Notes under the pieces: generated by a model | The model's input: only the letters and a program-made list of their open reading frames with translations | What the model was told of the DNA's origin: nothing | Database searches by the model: none | In this document: one piece after another, positions 12,164 through 20,256 of the stretch | Layout: each line of letters opens with the position of its first letter | How positions within the stretch are numbered: the first letter of the stretch is position 1 | Assembly: GCF_000384215.1 (NCBI RefSeq) | Contig: NZ_KB913032.1 | Span: 1,451,021-1,515,020 of the forward strand | Direction of reading: 5' to 3' | From: Amycolatopsis alba DSM 44262 | GTDB lineage: Bacteria; Actinomycetota; Actinomycetes; Mycobacteriales; Pseudonocardiaceae | DNA: 64,000 nt | Translations under genes and position numbers: made by a program

Positions 12164-13600
12164 GTGACTGCCGAGGGCTCGGACTTCCTGCAGCTGGACA
12201 TCGGGGACGCACCACCGGGGCGCCGGTCGGACTGGCTGGCGTCGCGGTTGCGGCACGCCATCTCCGACGGGCGCCTGCCGGTCGGCAGCAGGCTGCCCGC
12301 GACCAGGGCGCTGGCCGCGGACCTGCGGGTTTCCCGCGGCGTGGTCACCGAGGCCTACCAGCGGCTGGTCGAGGACGGCCACGTCGCCGGACGTGGCCGC
12401 GCGGGCACCGTCGTCGTCGCGGCGCCCGCGAGGACGAAGGAGCAAACGACGCACGGACCCCCGTCGGCGGGCACGATCTTCCAGCCCGCTCCGGGGATCG
12501 GCGTCTTCGACTCCCTGCGGTCGACCCCGGCGAAGATCGACCTGTCCCCCGGCGTCCCGGACCTGACAGCCTTCCCCAGGACGGCCTGGCTCCGCGCCGA
12601 ACGCACCGTGCTCAACGACCTTTCGGCGGCGTCCTTCGGCTACGGCGACCCGAGGGGCGCGCCCGCGTTACGGCTGGCCATCGCGCACTGGATCGCCCGC
12701 ACCCGCGGCATCACCGCCGACGCCGACGACGTCCTGATCGTCGCCGGCGTCGCGCAGGGTCTCGGGTTGCTGGCCCAGGTGCTGGGCGACAACGGGATCT
12801 CCGAGATCGCCGTCGAGGACCCGAGTTCGCTGGGCGCGCGGCAGCATCTGCACGACCGGAGGCTGGCGACCCCGCCGATCCGGGTCGACGAAGACGGGAT
12901 CGACGTCGGCGAGCTCGTCCGCAGCGGTGCGCCCGCCGTGCTGCTCACGCCCGCGCACCAGTTCCCGACCGGTGTCGTGCTCGGCGGGGAACGCCGCCGC
13001 GAACTCATGCGCTGGGCCGCGGACGGCGGGCTGATCATCGAGGACGACTACGACGCCGAGCACCGTTACGACCGCCCGCCGGTCCCCGCGCTGCGCTCGA
13101 TGCTCGCCGAACAGGTCTGTTACGCGGGGAGCGTGTCGAAATGGCTCGCGCCCGCGCTCCGGGTGGGCTGGATGCTGGTGCCGCCGCGCTACCGGGACGA
13201 GGTGGTCGCGGCCAAACGGTTCGCCGACCTGGGCAACGCCGTCCTCCCGCAGCTGGTGCTCGCGCATCTCATGGAATCCGGCGAGATGGAACGGCAACTG
13301 CGGTTCGTGCGCAAACGGCATCGCCGACGGCGGGACGCGATGATCGACGCGCTCCGGGCGCATCTCCCGGACGCGGTCGTGCACGGCGCGGCCGCCGGGC
13401 TGCACCTGACGATCACCTTCGACGCCGAGTTCTCCGACCTCGACTTCGCCGCCGCCGCGCTGGAGCAGGGCGTGAAGGTGCAGCCGCTGTCGTGGCACTG
13501 CCAGCGGCCGATGAATCCGGGTCTCGTCCTCGGCTACGGGTCCAGCCCGGCGAGCGACATCGCCGAGGGCATCGCCACCCTCGGCAAGATCAGGCGCTAG
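12164..13600 (+). CDS. MocR/PdxR-type transcriptional regulator (GntR wHTH + aminotransferase)
   Basis: A 478-residue fusion of an N-terminal GntR winged helix (about 20-90, LPATRALAADLRVSRGVVTEAYQRL) and a class I aminotransferase-like domain. The PLP lysine lies in YAGSVSKWLAPALRVGW (about residue 327), after IIEDDYDAEHRYDR. Members sense PLP or amino compounds and control vitamin B6 or amino-acid genes. Start is a GTG at 12164, 12 nt after the metH stop, so it may be read through from metH. It ends 4 bases into the convergent hydrolase gene. The target is not evident from context. Confidence 0.88.
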   Translation: MTAEGSDFLQLDIGDAPPGRRSDWLASRLRHAISDGRLPVGSRLPATRALAADLRVSRGVVTEAYQRLVEDGHVAGRGRAGTVVVAAPARTKEQTTHGPPSAGTIFQPAPGIGVFDSLRSTPAKIDLSPGVPDLTAFPRTAWLRAERTVLNDLSAASFGYGDPRGAPALRLAIAHWIARTRGITADADDVLIVAGVAQGLGLLAQVLGDNGISEIAVEDPSSLGARQHLHDRRLATPPIRVDEDGIDVGELVRSGAPAVLLTPAHQFPTGVVLGGERRRELMRWAADGGLIIEDDYDAEHRYDRPPVPALRSMLAEQVCYAGSVSKWLAPALRVGWMLVPPRYRDEVVAAKRFADLGNAVLPQLVLAHLMESGEMERQLRFVRKRHRRRRDAMIDALRAHLPDAVVHGAAAGLHLTITFDAEFSDLDFAAAALEQGVKVQPLSWHCQRPMNPGLVLGYGSSPASDIAEGIATLGKIRR

Positions 13601-14310
13601 CCCGCGAACTGCGCGAGGAAGGCCAGGAGCACGGCCGGGTCTTCGACGTGGGCGTTGTGGCCCAGACCGGGGAGTTCGGCGGAAGCCGGGCTGAGGGCGC
13701 GAAGCTGGTCGATGCGGCTCATGGGGTCGTGCTCCCCGGCGGCGAGGGCGACCGGGCAGCGCGCCGCGCCGAGCAGGCCGGGCATGTCCGGCGCGCCGAC
13801 GGCGAACGCGTGGGGGTCCAGGGCCAGCCGCCAGCCGCCTTCGGTTTCGACGACGCCGTCAGGATCCGCTTCGGCCAGCCCGGTCAGGCCGGCGATCTTG
13901 AGAAACGCTCGTTCGGCGTCCTCCCTGGTCAGGAACACCCTGGGCGGTTTCGCCGCCATGTCGGCCGCTTTGGCGAGGTCGGATTCGCTCCATTCGACTT
14001 TGACGCCGACCGCGAGCAGCCCTTCGACCGGAAGCCCGAACCACCCGCTGGCCAGGGCGAGCCCGACCACACCGCCCAGGGAATGGCCGATCACCAGCAG
14101 CGGACCGCGTTCCGGCAGGGCGTCGGCGACCGCCCCGGCGAGGCTTCCGAACGAGTAGTGCGCCAAGCGCGGTGACGCCCCGTGCCCTGGCAGGTCGGGG
14201 GCCAGCCAGCGGTAGCCGGGCTGCAGCATCAGGCCGTCCCAGACCGCGCCCGTCGCGCCGAGGCCGTGCAGCAGGAGCACGGCCGGGCCGTCGGTTCCGG
14301 CGGTGCGCAT
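13597..14310 (-). CDS. Alpha/beta hydrolase
   Basis: A 237-residue single-domain hydrolase. The oxyanion segment LLLHGLGATGAVWDGL is near the N-terminus, the nucleophile elbow is VIGHSLGGVVG (Ser in GHSLG), and the catalytic His is in GLGHNAHVEDP near the end. The ATG at 14310 is preferred because it starts just before the first beta strand; the longer frame adds 28 unlikely residues overlapping the divergent P450 promoter. It converges with the MocR gene, sharing 4 bp. Substrate unknown. Confidence 0.82.
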   Translation of the reverse strand: MRTAGTDGPAVLLLHGLGATGAVWDGLMLQPGYRWLAPDLPGHGASPRLAHYSFGSLAGAVADALPERGPLLVIGHSLGGVVGLALASGWFGLPVEGLLAVGVKVEWSESDLAKAADMAAKPPRVFLTREDAERAFLKIAGLTGLAEADPDGVVETEGGWRLALDPHAFAVGAPDMPGLLGAARCPVALAAGEHDPMSRIDQLRALSPASAELPGLGHNAHVEDPAVLLAFLAQFAG

Positions 14311-14374
14311 CTTCAGTGGTTCCACCGGACGGATCTTTCCGCAGTCCCCCGTCGCCGGGCTAGTGTTCGAAGCC

Positions 14375-15625
14375 GTGATCACCGATCCGGACACTTACAC
14401 CCGTGGCGTGCCGTACGAGCACCTCGCGGCGCTGCGCCGGGAGTCGCCGGTCGTACGGGTGGACGATTTCTGGGCCGTGCTGCGGCATTCGGACGTCAAG
14501 CAGGTGCTGAAGAACCCGAAGCTGTTCTCGTCGCGCCTGGGCGGGACGCAGATCCGGGACCCGGCGACCGAACAGGACCTCGGCTACGTCCGGCGGATGA
14601 TGCTCAACATGGACCCGCCCGAGCACGCCCGGCTGCGGGGCCTGCTCACCAAGGCTTTCACGCCGCGCGCGGTCGGCAGGCTGACCGAGCGGATCCAAGG
14701 CTGGGCACGGTCGCTGATCGCCGGGGTCAAGGCCGATGGCCACTGCGATTTCGCGGCCGTCGCCGCCGATCTCCCGCTGCTGACGCTGGCCGAGGTCTTC
14801 GGGATCCCCGAACAGGACCGGCGGCTGATGTACGACTGGAGCAATCGCGTGATCGGCTATCAGGACGCCGACTACGCGGTGAGCGCGACCGTCGACGCGG
14901 GCGACGTCACCGATCTGGCGCGGGCGGCGCTGGCCGTGCGACCGGTTCCGGGACCGGACGGCGCGATGCCCGATCCGCGCACCCGCGCCGGGATGCCGGA
15001 TCTCTACGCCTATGCCACCGCGCTCGGCGAGTACAAACGCCGTAGTCCCGGCGACGACGTGATGAGCAATCTGATGGGCCACGTGGAAGACGGCGGCCGG
15101 GTCTCGATCGCCGAGTTCGAGAACCTGTTCTGGCTGTTTTCCGTGGCGGGCAACGAGACGCTGCGCAACGGCATCCCCGGCGGGATGCTCGCGCTGCTGT
15201 CGCATCCGGATCAGTACCGGCGGCTGCTGGCCGACCGTTCGCTGCTTCCCGGCGCGGTGGAAGAGATGCTGCGCTGGTGGTGCCCGGTGATGCACTTCCG
15301 CCGGACCGCGACCGAGGACGTCGTCCTGTCCGATGTGGACATCCGGGCGGGCGACAAGGTCGTCGTCTGGTTCTCCGCCGCGAACCGCGACGAGTCCGTT
15401 TTCGCGGATCCGGACCGCTTCGACATCGGCCGTACGCCCAACGATCACCTGACGTTCGGGCACGGCCCGCATTTCTGCCTCGGCGCGCAGCTCGCGAGGG
15501 TGCAGCTGCGCGCGATGTTCGAAGCGGTCCTTGACCTGCTCGGCGAGGTCGAACTCGCCGGTGAGCCGGTGCGGTTGCGGTCGAACTTCCAGAACGGGCT
15601 GAAGTCCCTGCCGATCCGCTGGTGA
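14375..15625 (+). CDS. Cytochrome P450
   Basis: A 416-residue soluble class I P450. The I-helix motif is FSVAGNETLRNGIPGG, the K-helix ExxR is EEMLRWW, and the haem loop FGHGPHFCLGAQLARVQL holds the cysteine ligand near residue 367. It resembles the actinobacterial CYP124/125/142-like group in the haem loop and in the aligned sequence ILSAGNDT-type I-helix, but the substrate cannot be assigned. GTG at 14375 is taken as start; GTG at 14363 is possible. It is divergent from the alpha/beta hydrolase. No ferredoxin gene is adjacent, so redox partners must come from elsewhere. Confidence 0.9.
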   Translation: MITDPDTYTRGVPYEHLAALRRESPVVRVDDFWAVLRHSDVKQVLKNPKLFSSRLGGTQIRDPATEQDLGYVRRMMLNMDPPEHARLRGLLTKAFTPRAVGRLTERIQGWARSLIAGVKADGHCDFAAVAADLPLLTLAEVFGIPEQDRRLMYDWSNRVIGYQDADYAVSATVDAGDVTDLARAALAVRPVPGPDGAMPDPRTRAGMPDLYAYATALGEYKRRSPGDDVMSNLMGHVEDGGRVSIAEFENLFWLFSVAGNETLRNGIPGGMLALLSHPDQYRRLLADRSLLPGAVEEMLRWWCPVMHFRRTATEDVVLSDVDIRAGDKVVVWFSAANRDESVFADPDRFDIGRTPNDHLTFGHGPHFCLGAQLARVQLRAMFEAVLDLLGEVELAGEPVRLRSNFQNGLKSLPIRW

Positions 15626-15626
15626 G

Positions 15627-16379
15627 TCAGCCGCGGTACAGCTCGCTCACCTCGGCGCGGTCCAGTGCCCGCGAGAAGAACCGCACATCGTCGACGCCAC
15701 CGGGCCAGAACCGTGCGGGCGCTCCCGCGACCTTCGCCGCCCCGACGCGGACACCGCCTGAGGCCTGCCACGGCGTGTTGAGCGTGCCGTCACCGACCCG
15801 CTTTCCGTCGACATACAGCCAGAGCTGCCCGATCGCGGCGTCGTAGGTACCGACGAGATGTGTCCAGGTGCCCTCCTCCGACGGCAGCACGCTGGAGGCG
15901 ACCCTCGTCGGGTACCCGCTGTCCGAGTCGTTTTCAGCCGCTTGGAACACCCAGCGACCGAGCGGGTTGTTGTCGTCGTCGATGTTGTGCCCCAGCTGGA
16001 TCCGGCTCGTCCGATCACCGTCGATGCTGACCGCGGTGACCGTGCCGGGAGTCTTCTGCGCCAGGTTCACCCAGGCGCTGACAGTGAAGCTCTGATCGGT
16101 CCGGAAGTCGACCTGGTCACCGGTGGCTTGGTCGTCGACACCGTCGAACCAGAGGGCGTTCCCCTGCCGCCCCTGGCTGAACGACGCTCCGTTGTGGAGC
16201 GACGCGATCCGCCCGGCGACGACGTCGTGAGCCTCGGTACCCGACGTTTCGTCGAGCGGCCAGTGGTTCGCGGGCGCGGGAAGTACCGGCGCGGCGGTGG
16301 CGACCGGCGCGCCGGCCAGCACGAGCAGAGCGGACGCCGCAAGGACGAAGGCGCGGCGGGACACGGCACGAACTCTCAT
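15627..16379 (-). CDS. Secreted LamG (concanavalin A-like) domain protein
   Basis: A 250-residue exported protein with a signal peptide (about 1-33, AFVLAASALLVLAGAPVATAAP). One LamG/Laminin_G_3 domain follows: HWPLDETSGTEAHDVVAG, then WFDGVDDQATGDQVDFRTDQ, SFTVSAWVNL, a TWTHLVGTYDAAIGQLWLYVDG segment and a closing DDVRFFSRALDRAEVSELY. Such domains bind carbohydrate or other ligands. The ATG at 16379 is preceded by a GGGGGT ribosome binding site; the longer frame to 16628 is not needed. It ends 1 nt from the convergent P450 stop. Confidence 0.82.
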   Translation of the reverse strand: MRVRAVSRRAFVLAASALLVLAGAPVATAAPVLPAPANHWPLDETSGTEAHDVVAGRIASLHNGASFSQGRQGNALWFDGVDDQATGDQVDFRTDQSFTVSAWVNLAQKTPGTVTAVSIDGDRTSRIQLGHNIDDDNNPLGRWVFQAAENDSDSGYPTRVASSVLPSEEGTWTHLVGTYDAAIGQLWLYVDGKRVGDGTLNTPWQASGGVRVGAAKVAGAPARFWPGGVDDVRFFSRALDRAEVSELYRG

Positions 16380-16486
16380 GGTGCTACCCCCAGTGTTGTG
16401 TGAGCACAACTTTTCGCGAAACCCGGCTCGACCACAAGCGACCGAATGGATCACTCGGCCAGGCCACACCGATCCGCTGATGACAA

Positions 16487-16526
16487 AGGTGCCCCTTCCC
16501 ACCCCCGAGTGTGGGAAGGGGCACCT
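16487..16526 (-). terminator. Terminator after the MFS gene, 16-bp stem
   Basis: Arms 16487-16502 and 16511-16526 (AGGTGCCCCTTCCCAC and its complement) pair perfectly over 16 bp around an 8-nt loop. It lies 10 nt past the MFS stop and before the LamG gene on the same strand. Confidence 0.82.
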
Positions 16527-16536
16527 CACCCCCTGC

Positions 16537-17994
16537 TCATTCGGCCGCGGCGAACTCCGGTTCGGCGACGGTGGAGCGGGCTTCGGCCTTGCGCAGGCCG
16601 ACGACTCCGGACAGCGCCACCAGGACACTGATCACGGCGATGCCGGTGACGACGGTCAGCGCGGGCGCCAAGCCGTTCAGCAGCGCGGCCGGGCCGGTGG
16701 CGCCCCCCGCGTTGCCGGTCAGGACCGCGGTCACCACGGCGAGGCCGATCGCGCCGCCGACCTGGATCGACGTGTTCAGCAGACCGCCGGCGAGCCCCTG
16801 CTCGTCGTCGGAGATGCCGTTGGTCGCCTGGATGTTCAGCGAGGAGAACGCCAGCATGAAGCCGATGCCCAGCAGGATCATGCTCGGCAGCACCGAACCG
16901 GCGTAGCTGGAACTCTCGTCGATCCGCAGGAACAGCGCGTATCCGATGACGTGGGCGACGACACCGGCGAGGATCGTGCGCGGGGTGCCGAGGCGGTCGA
17001 TCAGCGGCTCGATCCGCGGGGAACCGAAGGCCACGATCAGCGCGGCGGGCAGGAAACCGAGCGCGGTCTGCAGCGCGGACCAGCCCAGCACGGTCTGCAG
17101 GTACAGCATGACCACGAACTGGAACCCGATGTAGGCACCGAAGAACGTCGCACCACCGAGGTTGGCGCGGGCCAGCGGACCGGACCGCAGGATGCCGAGC
17201 CGGAGCAGCGGGTGCTTGCTGCGCTTCTCGATGAACACGAAGGTGACGAGCAGGGCGAGCGCGAGGACGAAGGTGATCAGCGTCCGCGGCGCGGCCCAGC
17301 CGATCTCCGGCGCCTCGACCACGGCGAAGACCAGCAGGAGCGAACCGGCGGCACCGGTGATCGCACCGGGGAAGTCGTAGCCGCCACCTTCCTGCGGGCG
17401 GTAGGACGGGATCAGCTTGATCGCGGCGGCCAGCGCGGCGAGCGCGATCGGCACCGGCAGCAGGAACGTCCAGCGCCAGCCCACCTCGGTGAGCAGACCG
17501 GAGAACACGAGGCCCGCCGAGTACCCGCTGGCACCGAAGACGGCGAAGATGCTGATCGCCCGGTTGCGGGCGGGGCCTTCGTGGAAGGTCGTGGTGATGA
17601 TGGACAGCGCGGCCGGCGCGGTGAACGCGGCGGCGAGCCCCTTGATGAAGCGGGTGGCGATCAGCAGGGCGCCGTCGTCGACGAGGCCGCCGAGCAGGGA
17701 AGCGACCGCGAAGACCGCGACGGCGACGAGGAAGACCCGGCGCCTGCCGAGCAGGTCGGCGGTGCGCCCGCCGAGGAGCAGCAGGCCGCCGTAGCCGAGC
17801 ACATAGGCGCTGATGACCCATTGCAGGGCACCGGTGGAGAGGCCGAGTTCGGCCTGGATGGACGGGAGGGCGACGGCGACCATCGACACGTCGAGCGCGT
17901 CGAGGCCCACGACGACGGACACGGTGAGCAGGACACCCCAGAGGCGCGCGTCCCACCTTGTCGAGCTGGTGGACAGCTGCACGGAAGAACTCAT
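16537..17994 (-). CDS. MFS drug transporter, DHA2 (14-TM) family
   Basis: A 485-residue major-facilitator exporter with about 14 hydrophobic helices. Diagnostic segments are the DALDVSMVAVALPSI motif in helix 1, LGYGGLLLLGGRTADLLGRRRVF (motif A) after helix 2, and the long second half typical of the EmrB/QacA group. It probably exports a toxic compound by proton antiport. It is divergent from a MarR regulator with palindromic sites in the shared 86-nt promoter region, so induction by a MarR ligand is likely. Confidence 0.9.
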   Translation of the reverse strand: MSSSVQLSTSSTRWDARLWGVLLTVSVVVGLDALDVSMVAVALPSIQAELGLSTGALQWVISAYVLGYGGLLLLGGRTADLLGRRRVFLVAVAVFAVASLLGGLVDDGALLIATRFIKGLAAAFTAPAALSIITTTFHEGPARNRAISIFAVFGASGYSAGLVFSGLLTEVGWRWTFLLPVPIALAALAAAIKLIPSYRPQEGGGYDFPGAITGAAGSLLLVFAVVEAPEIGWAAPRTLITFVLALALLVTFVFIEKRSKHPLLRLGILRSGPLARANLGGATFFGAYIGFQFVVMLYLQTVLGWSALQTALGFLPAALIVAFGSPRIEPLIDRLGTPRTILAGVVAHVIGYALFLRIDESSSYAGSVLPSMILLGIGFMLAFSSLNIQATNGISDDEQGLAGGLLNTSIQVGGAIGLAVVTAVLTGNAGGATGPAALLNGLAPALTVVTGIAVISVLVALSGVVGLRKAEARSTVAEPEFAAAE

Positions 17995-18008
17995 GATCGG
18001 TACACTAC

Positions 18009-18036
18009 ATGCACACGCATCTAATGCAAGTGCATT
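18009..18036. promoter_or_regulatory. Probable MarR operator between the MFS and MarR genes
   Basis: Two inverted repeats occur: ATGC-ACAC-GCAT (18009-18020) and AATGCA-AG-TGCATT (18023-18036). Further TGCA-bearing words follow (ACTTTGCAT, CGTGCATGC). The sites overlap where both divergent promoters must lie. MarR proteins usually bind such short palindromes and repress both directions. Confidence 0.6.
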
Positions 18037-18080
18037 TAATGACTTTGCATAAAATTCACGTGCATGCTATCTTGGGCCGC

Positions 18081-18464
18081 GTGAGCGACGTCGCCGAACA
18101 AGACCTGCTGCGGGAATGGCGTGACCTGTCCGCCCGGCACGCGGCGGTGTTCGGCCGCCTCGAGTGCAGGCTCCAGGAGCGCCACGGCCTCGGTGTCACC
18201 GAGTTCGAAGCCCTGGAGCGCCTGGTCAACTGCGTTGTCGGCAAATGCCGGGCGGCCGATCTGACCGAGGTCGTCCACCTCAGCCAGAGCGCCACCTCGC
18301 GGCTCGTCGCCCGCCTCGAGCGCGAGGGGCTCGTCCAGCGCGCGCTGTGCGAGTCGGACCGGCGCGGGATCTTCGTCGTCGTGACCGACGAAGGCCGCCG
18401 TCGCTACGAAGAGGCGAAGCCGACGCACCGGGCGACCCTCGAAGAGACCCTGCTCCACACCTAA
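18081..18464 (+). CDS. MarR family transcriptional regulator
   Basis: A 127-residue winged-helix repressor. The recognition region is LTEVVHLSQSATSRLVARLEREGLVQR and the wing is ALCESDRRGIFVVVTDEGRRR. It carries two cysteines (in NCVVGKCRA), which could sense oxidants or electrophiles, though this is speculation. The GTG at 18081 is chosen because the upstream extension would translate the operator repeats. It is divergent from the DHA2 exporter and is its likely regulator. Confidence 0.87.
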   Translation: MSDVAEQDLLREWRDLSARHAAVFGRLECRLQERHGLGVTEFEALERLVNCVVGKCRAADLTEVVHLSQSATSRLVARLEREGLVQRALCESDRRGIFVVVTDEGRRRYEEAKPTHRATLEETLLHT

Positions 18465-18479
18465 CCCCCTCTCTCCCCC

Positions 18480-18505
18480 CTTGCCGCCCCCTTTCGTTCG
18501 GCAAG
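18480..18505 (+). terminator. Terminator after the MarR gene
   Basis: A 7-bp perfect stem CTTGCCG/CGGCAAG (18480-18486 with 18499-18505) lies 16 nt after the MarR stop and 20 nt before the next promoter. Confidence 0.55.
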
Positions 18506-18524
18506 TCCGTGAAGTAAAGAACCT

Positions 18525-18553
18525 TTGACACCATGTCTGGAATTCTTTACTTT
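18525..18553 (+). promoter_or_regulatory. Near-consensus housekeeping promoter, leaderless start
   Basis: TTGACA (18525-18530), a 17-nt spacer and TACTTT (18548-18553) form an almost ideal principal-sigma promoter. The GTG start of the membrane protein is at 18561, 7 nt past the -10 element, so transcription should begin at or next to the start codon. Confidence 0.72.
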
Positions 18554-18560
18554 GGACGTC

Positions 18561-18989
18561 GTGGCACTGGAAGAGAAACGCGCGTGGATCATGGCCGTGG
18601 TCACGGTCTGCGCCTACACGGTGTACCTGATCGTCGTCCTCGGCCGGTCCGGCCCCGGACCACTCGTCGATGTCCCTTACGTGGCAACGTTGCTGTGGAC
18701 CGTCGCGGCGGCCATCGTGGCCTCGATCGTGCTGCACGTCGCGGCGTCGATCGCGTCGCCGCGTGACGCGGGCCGGAAAGACCAGCGGGACCGCGAGATC
18801 GGCCGGTTCGGTGAGCACATCGGACAGTCGTTCGCCGTGATCGGCGGCGTCGCGGCGCTCGTCATGGCGATGGCGGAACTGGACCACTTCTGGATCGCCA
18901 ACACCGTGTACCTCGCCTTCGTATGCGCGTCCCTGCTCGGTTCGATCGCGAAGATCGCCGCGTACCGCCGGGGATTCCAGACATGGTGA
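18561..18989 (+). CDS. Four-helix membrane protein, partner of XRE regulator
   Basis: A 142-residue membrane protein with about four hydrophobic helices (roughly 8-28, 40-65, 90-108 and 112-132) joined by a charged loop (SPRDAGRKDQRDREIGRFGEHIG). No known enzyme motif is seen. Pairs of this kind with a small XRE regulator are common in actinobacteria and Firmicutes, function unknown. GTG at 18561 fits the leaderless promoter; TTG at 18525 would place the -35 box inside the gene. Its stop overlaps the XRE start, so the two are translationally coupled. Confidence 0.75.
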   Translation: MALEEKRAWIMAVVTVCAYTVYLIVVLGRSGPGPLVDVPYVATLLWTVAAAIVASIVLHVAASIASPRDAGRKDQRDREIGRFGEHIGQSFAVIGGVAALVMAMAELDHFWIANTVYLAFVCASLLGSIAKIAAYRRGFQTW

Positions 18990-19216
18990 AACCGACCAAG
19001 GTCACGAACTCCATCCGCGCCCTGCGGTTCACCAAGGGCGAGATGACCCAGGCGGAACTCGCGGACCGGGTCGGCGTCACCCGCCAGACGGTCATCGCGA
19101 TCGAGCAGGGCCGCTACTCACCGTCCCTGGAGATGGCCTTCCGGATCGCCAGGGTGTTCGGCGTCGGGCTCGACGACGTCTTCCAGTATCCGGACCAGGA
19201 AACGAGGCCGCCATGA
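18983..19216 (+). CDS. Small XRE-family HTH regulator (YgzD-like)
   Basis: A 77-residue protein that is essentially one helix-turn-helix: MTQAELADRVGVTRQTVIAIEQGRYSPSLEMAFRIARVF, then GVGLDDVFQYPD. This matches the short Cro/C1-type regulators paired with membrane proteins. The ATG at 18983 overlaps the upstream stop and its own stop overlaps the next ATG (ATGA), so three genes form one coupled operon. It probably regulates its own promoter. Confidence 0.87.
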   Translation: MVKPTKVTNSIRALRFTKGEMTQAELADRVGVTRQTVIAIEQGRYSPSLEMAFRIARVFGVGLDDVFQYPDQETRPP

Positions 19217-20175
19217 AGGCGATCGTCCAGCACGAATACGGCACCACCGACGTCTTGAAGCTGACCGATCTTCCCGAACCCGAAGCGGGACCAGGCGGCG
19301 TGGTCGTGCGGATCCGGGCGGCGGCCGTCGATCCCGGCGTCTGGCACCTCATGGAGGGCACGCCGTATCTGGTGCGGTTGATGGGTTTCGGAGTGCGGAG
19401 ACCGAAGACCCGCGTCCGCGGCCTCGACTTCGCAGGTGTCGTGCACGCTGTCGGCGCCGACGTCACGCGATTTCAGGCAGGTGACGAGGTTTTCGGTACC
19501 TGCCAAGGCTCTTTCGCCGAGTTCGCACTGACCACAGTGGACAAACTCGCGAGAAAACCCGAACGGCTCGGCTTCGAGGAAGCGGCCGCCGTCCCCATCT
19601 CCGCGTTCACCGCGCTCCAGGCGCTCCGGGATCGGGGACAGGTCGCGCCCCGGCAGAAGGTCCTGGTCATCGGCGCGGGCGGCGGCGTGGGCACGTTCGC
19701 CGTACAGATCGCCACAGCGTTCGGCGCCGAGGTGGACGGTGTCTGCGGTCCGGGCAAGGTGGACCTCGTCCGATCGCTCGGCGCGGGCACGGTGTTCGAC
19801 TACACGCGCGAAGAGTTCGGTGGCGGCTACGACCTCATCCTCGACACTGCGGGCAACCGATCGCTGACGCTGTTGCGGAAATCCCTTACCCGACAAGGGA
19901 CTCTGGTGATCGTCGGCGCCGAAGGCAAGGGGAAGTGGATCGGCCCGGTCGCGCGCACCCTTCGGGCACTGCTCCTCGGGCCGTTCGTGAAGCAGAAGCT
20001 CCGAGGCCTGTTTTCCACGGAGAACCAGGACGATCTCCAGACGCTGCGCGCGCTCATCGAGGCGGGGAAAGTGAAGCCGGTCATCGACCGCGCGTTCCCG
20101 CTGGCCGAGGTGCCCGAGGCCATCCGCTACGCGAGGGACGGGCACACGCGCGGCAAGGTCGTCATCACCGTCTGA
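19213..20175 (+). CDS. NAD(P)-dependent alcohol dehydrogenase / quinone oxidoreductase (MDR family)
   Basis: A 320-residue medium-chain dehydrogenase/reductase. The N-terminal GroES-like domain has GLDFAGVVHAVGADVTRFQAGDEVFG and the Rossmann motif is VLVIGAGGGVGTFAVQIA (about residue 155). Catalytic zinc cysteines are not obvious, so it is more like a zinc-independent quinone oxidoreductase. Last gene of the coupled membrane protein-XRE-MDR operon. It ends with a typical RYARDGHTRGKVVITV tail. Substrate unknown. Confidence 0.87.
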   Translation: MKAIVQHEYGTTDVLKLTDLPEPEAGPGGVVVRIRAAAVDPGVWHLMEGTPYLVRLMGFGVRRPKTRVRGLDFAGVVHAVGADVTRFQAGDEVFGTCQGSFAEFALTTVDKLARKPERLGFEEAAAVPISAFTALQALRDRGQVAPRQKVLVIGAGGGVGTFAVQIATAFGAEVDGVCGPGKVDLVRSLGAGTVFDYTREEFGGGYDLILDTAGNRSLTLLRKSLTRQGTLVIVGAEGKGKWIGPVARTLRALLLGPFVKQKLRGLFSTENQDDLQTLRALIEAGKVKPVIDRAFPLAEVPEAIRYARDGHTRGKVVITV

Positions 20176-20256
20176 TGTTCGTCCTCACGTTCATCTCCGG
20201 CCATCTCGGCCGTGTTCGGTGTCGGAGAGCGATCCGCCGAACCGAGGAGACCACCG

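Noticed and set aside
18525..18560. TTG start upstream of the membrane protein
   Set aside because: It would use the -35 box TTGACA as start codon. The GTG at 18561 fits the promoter geometry.
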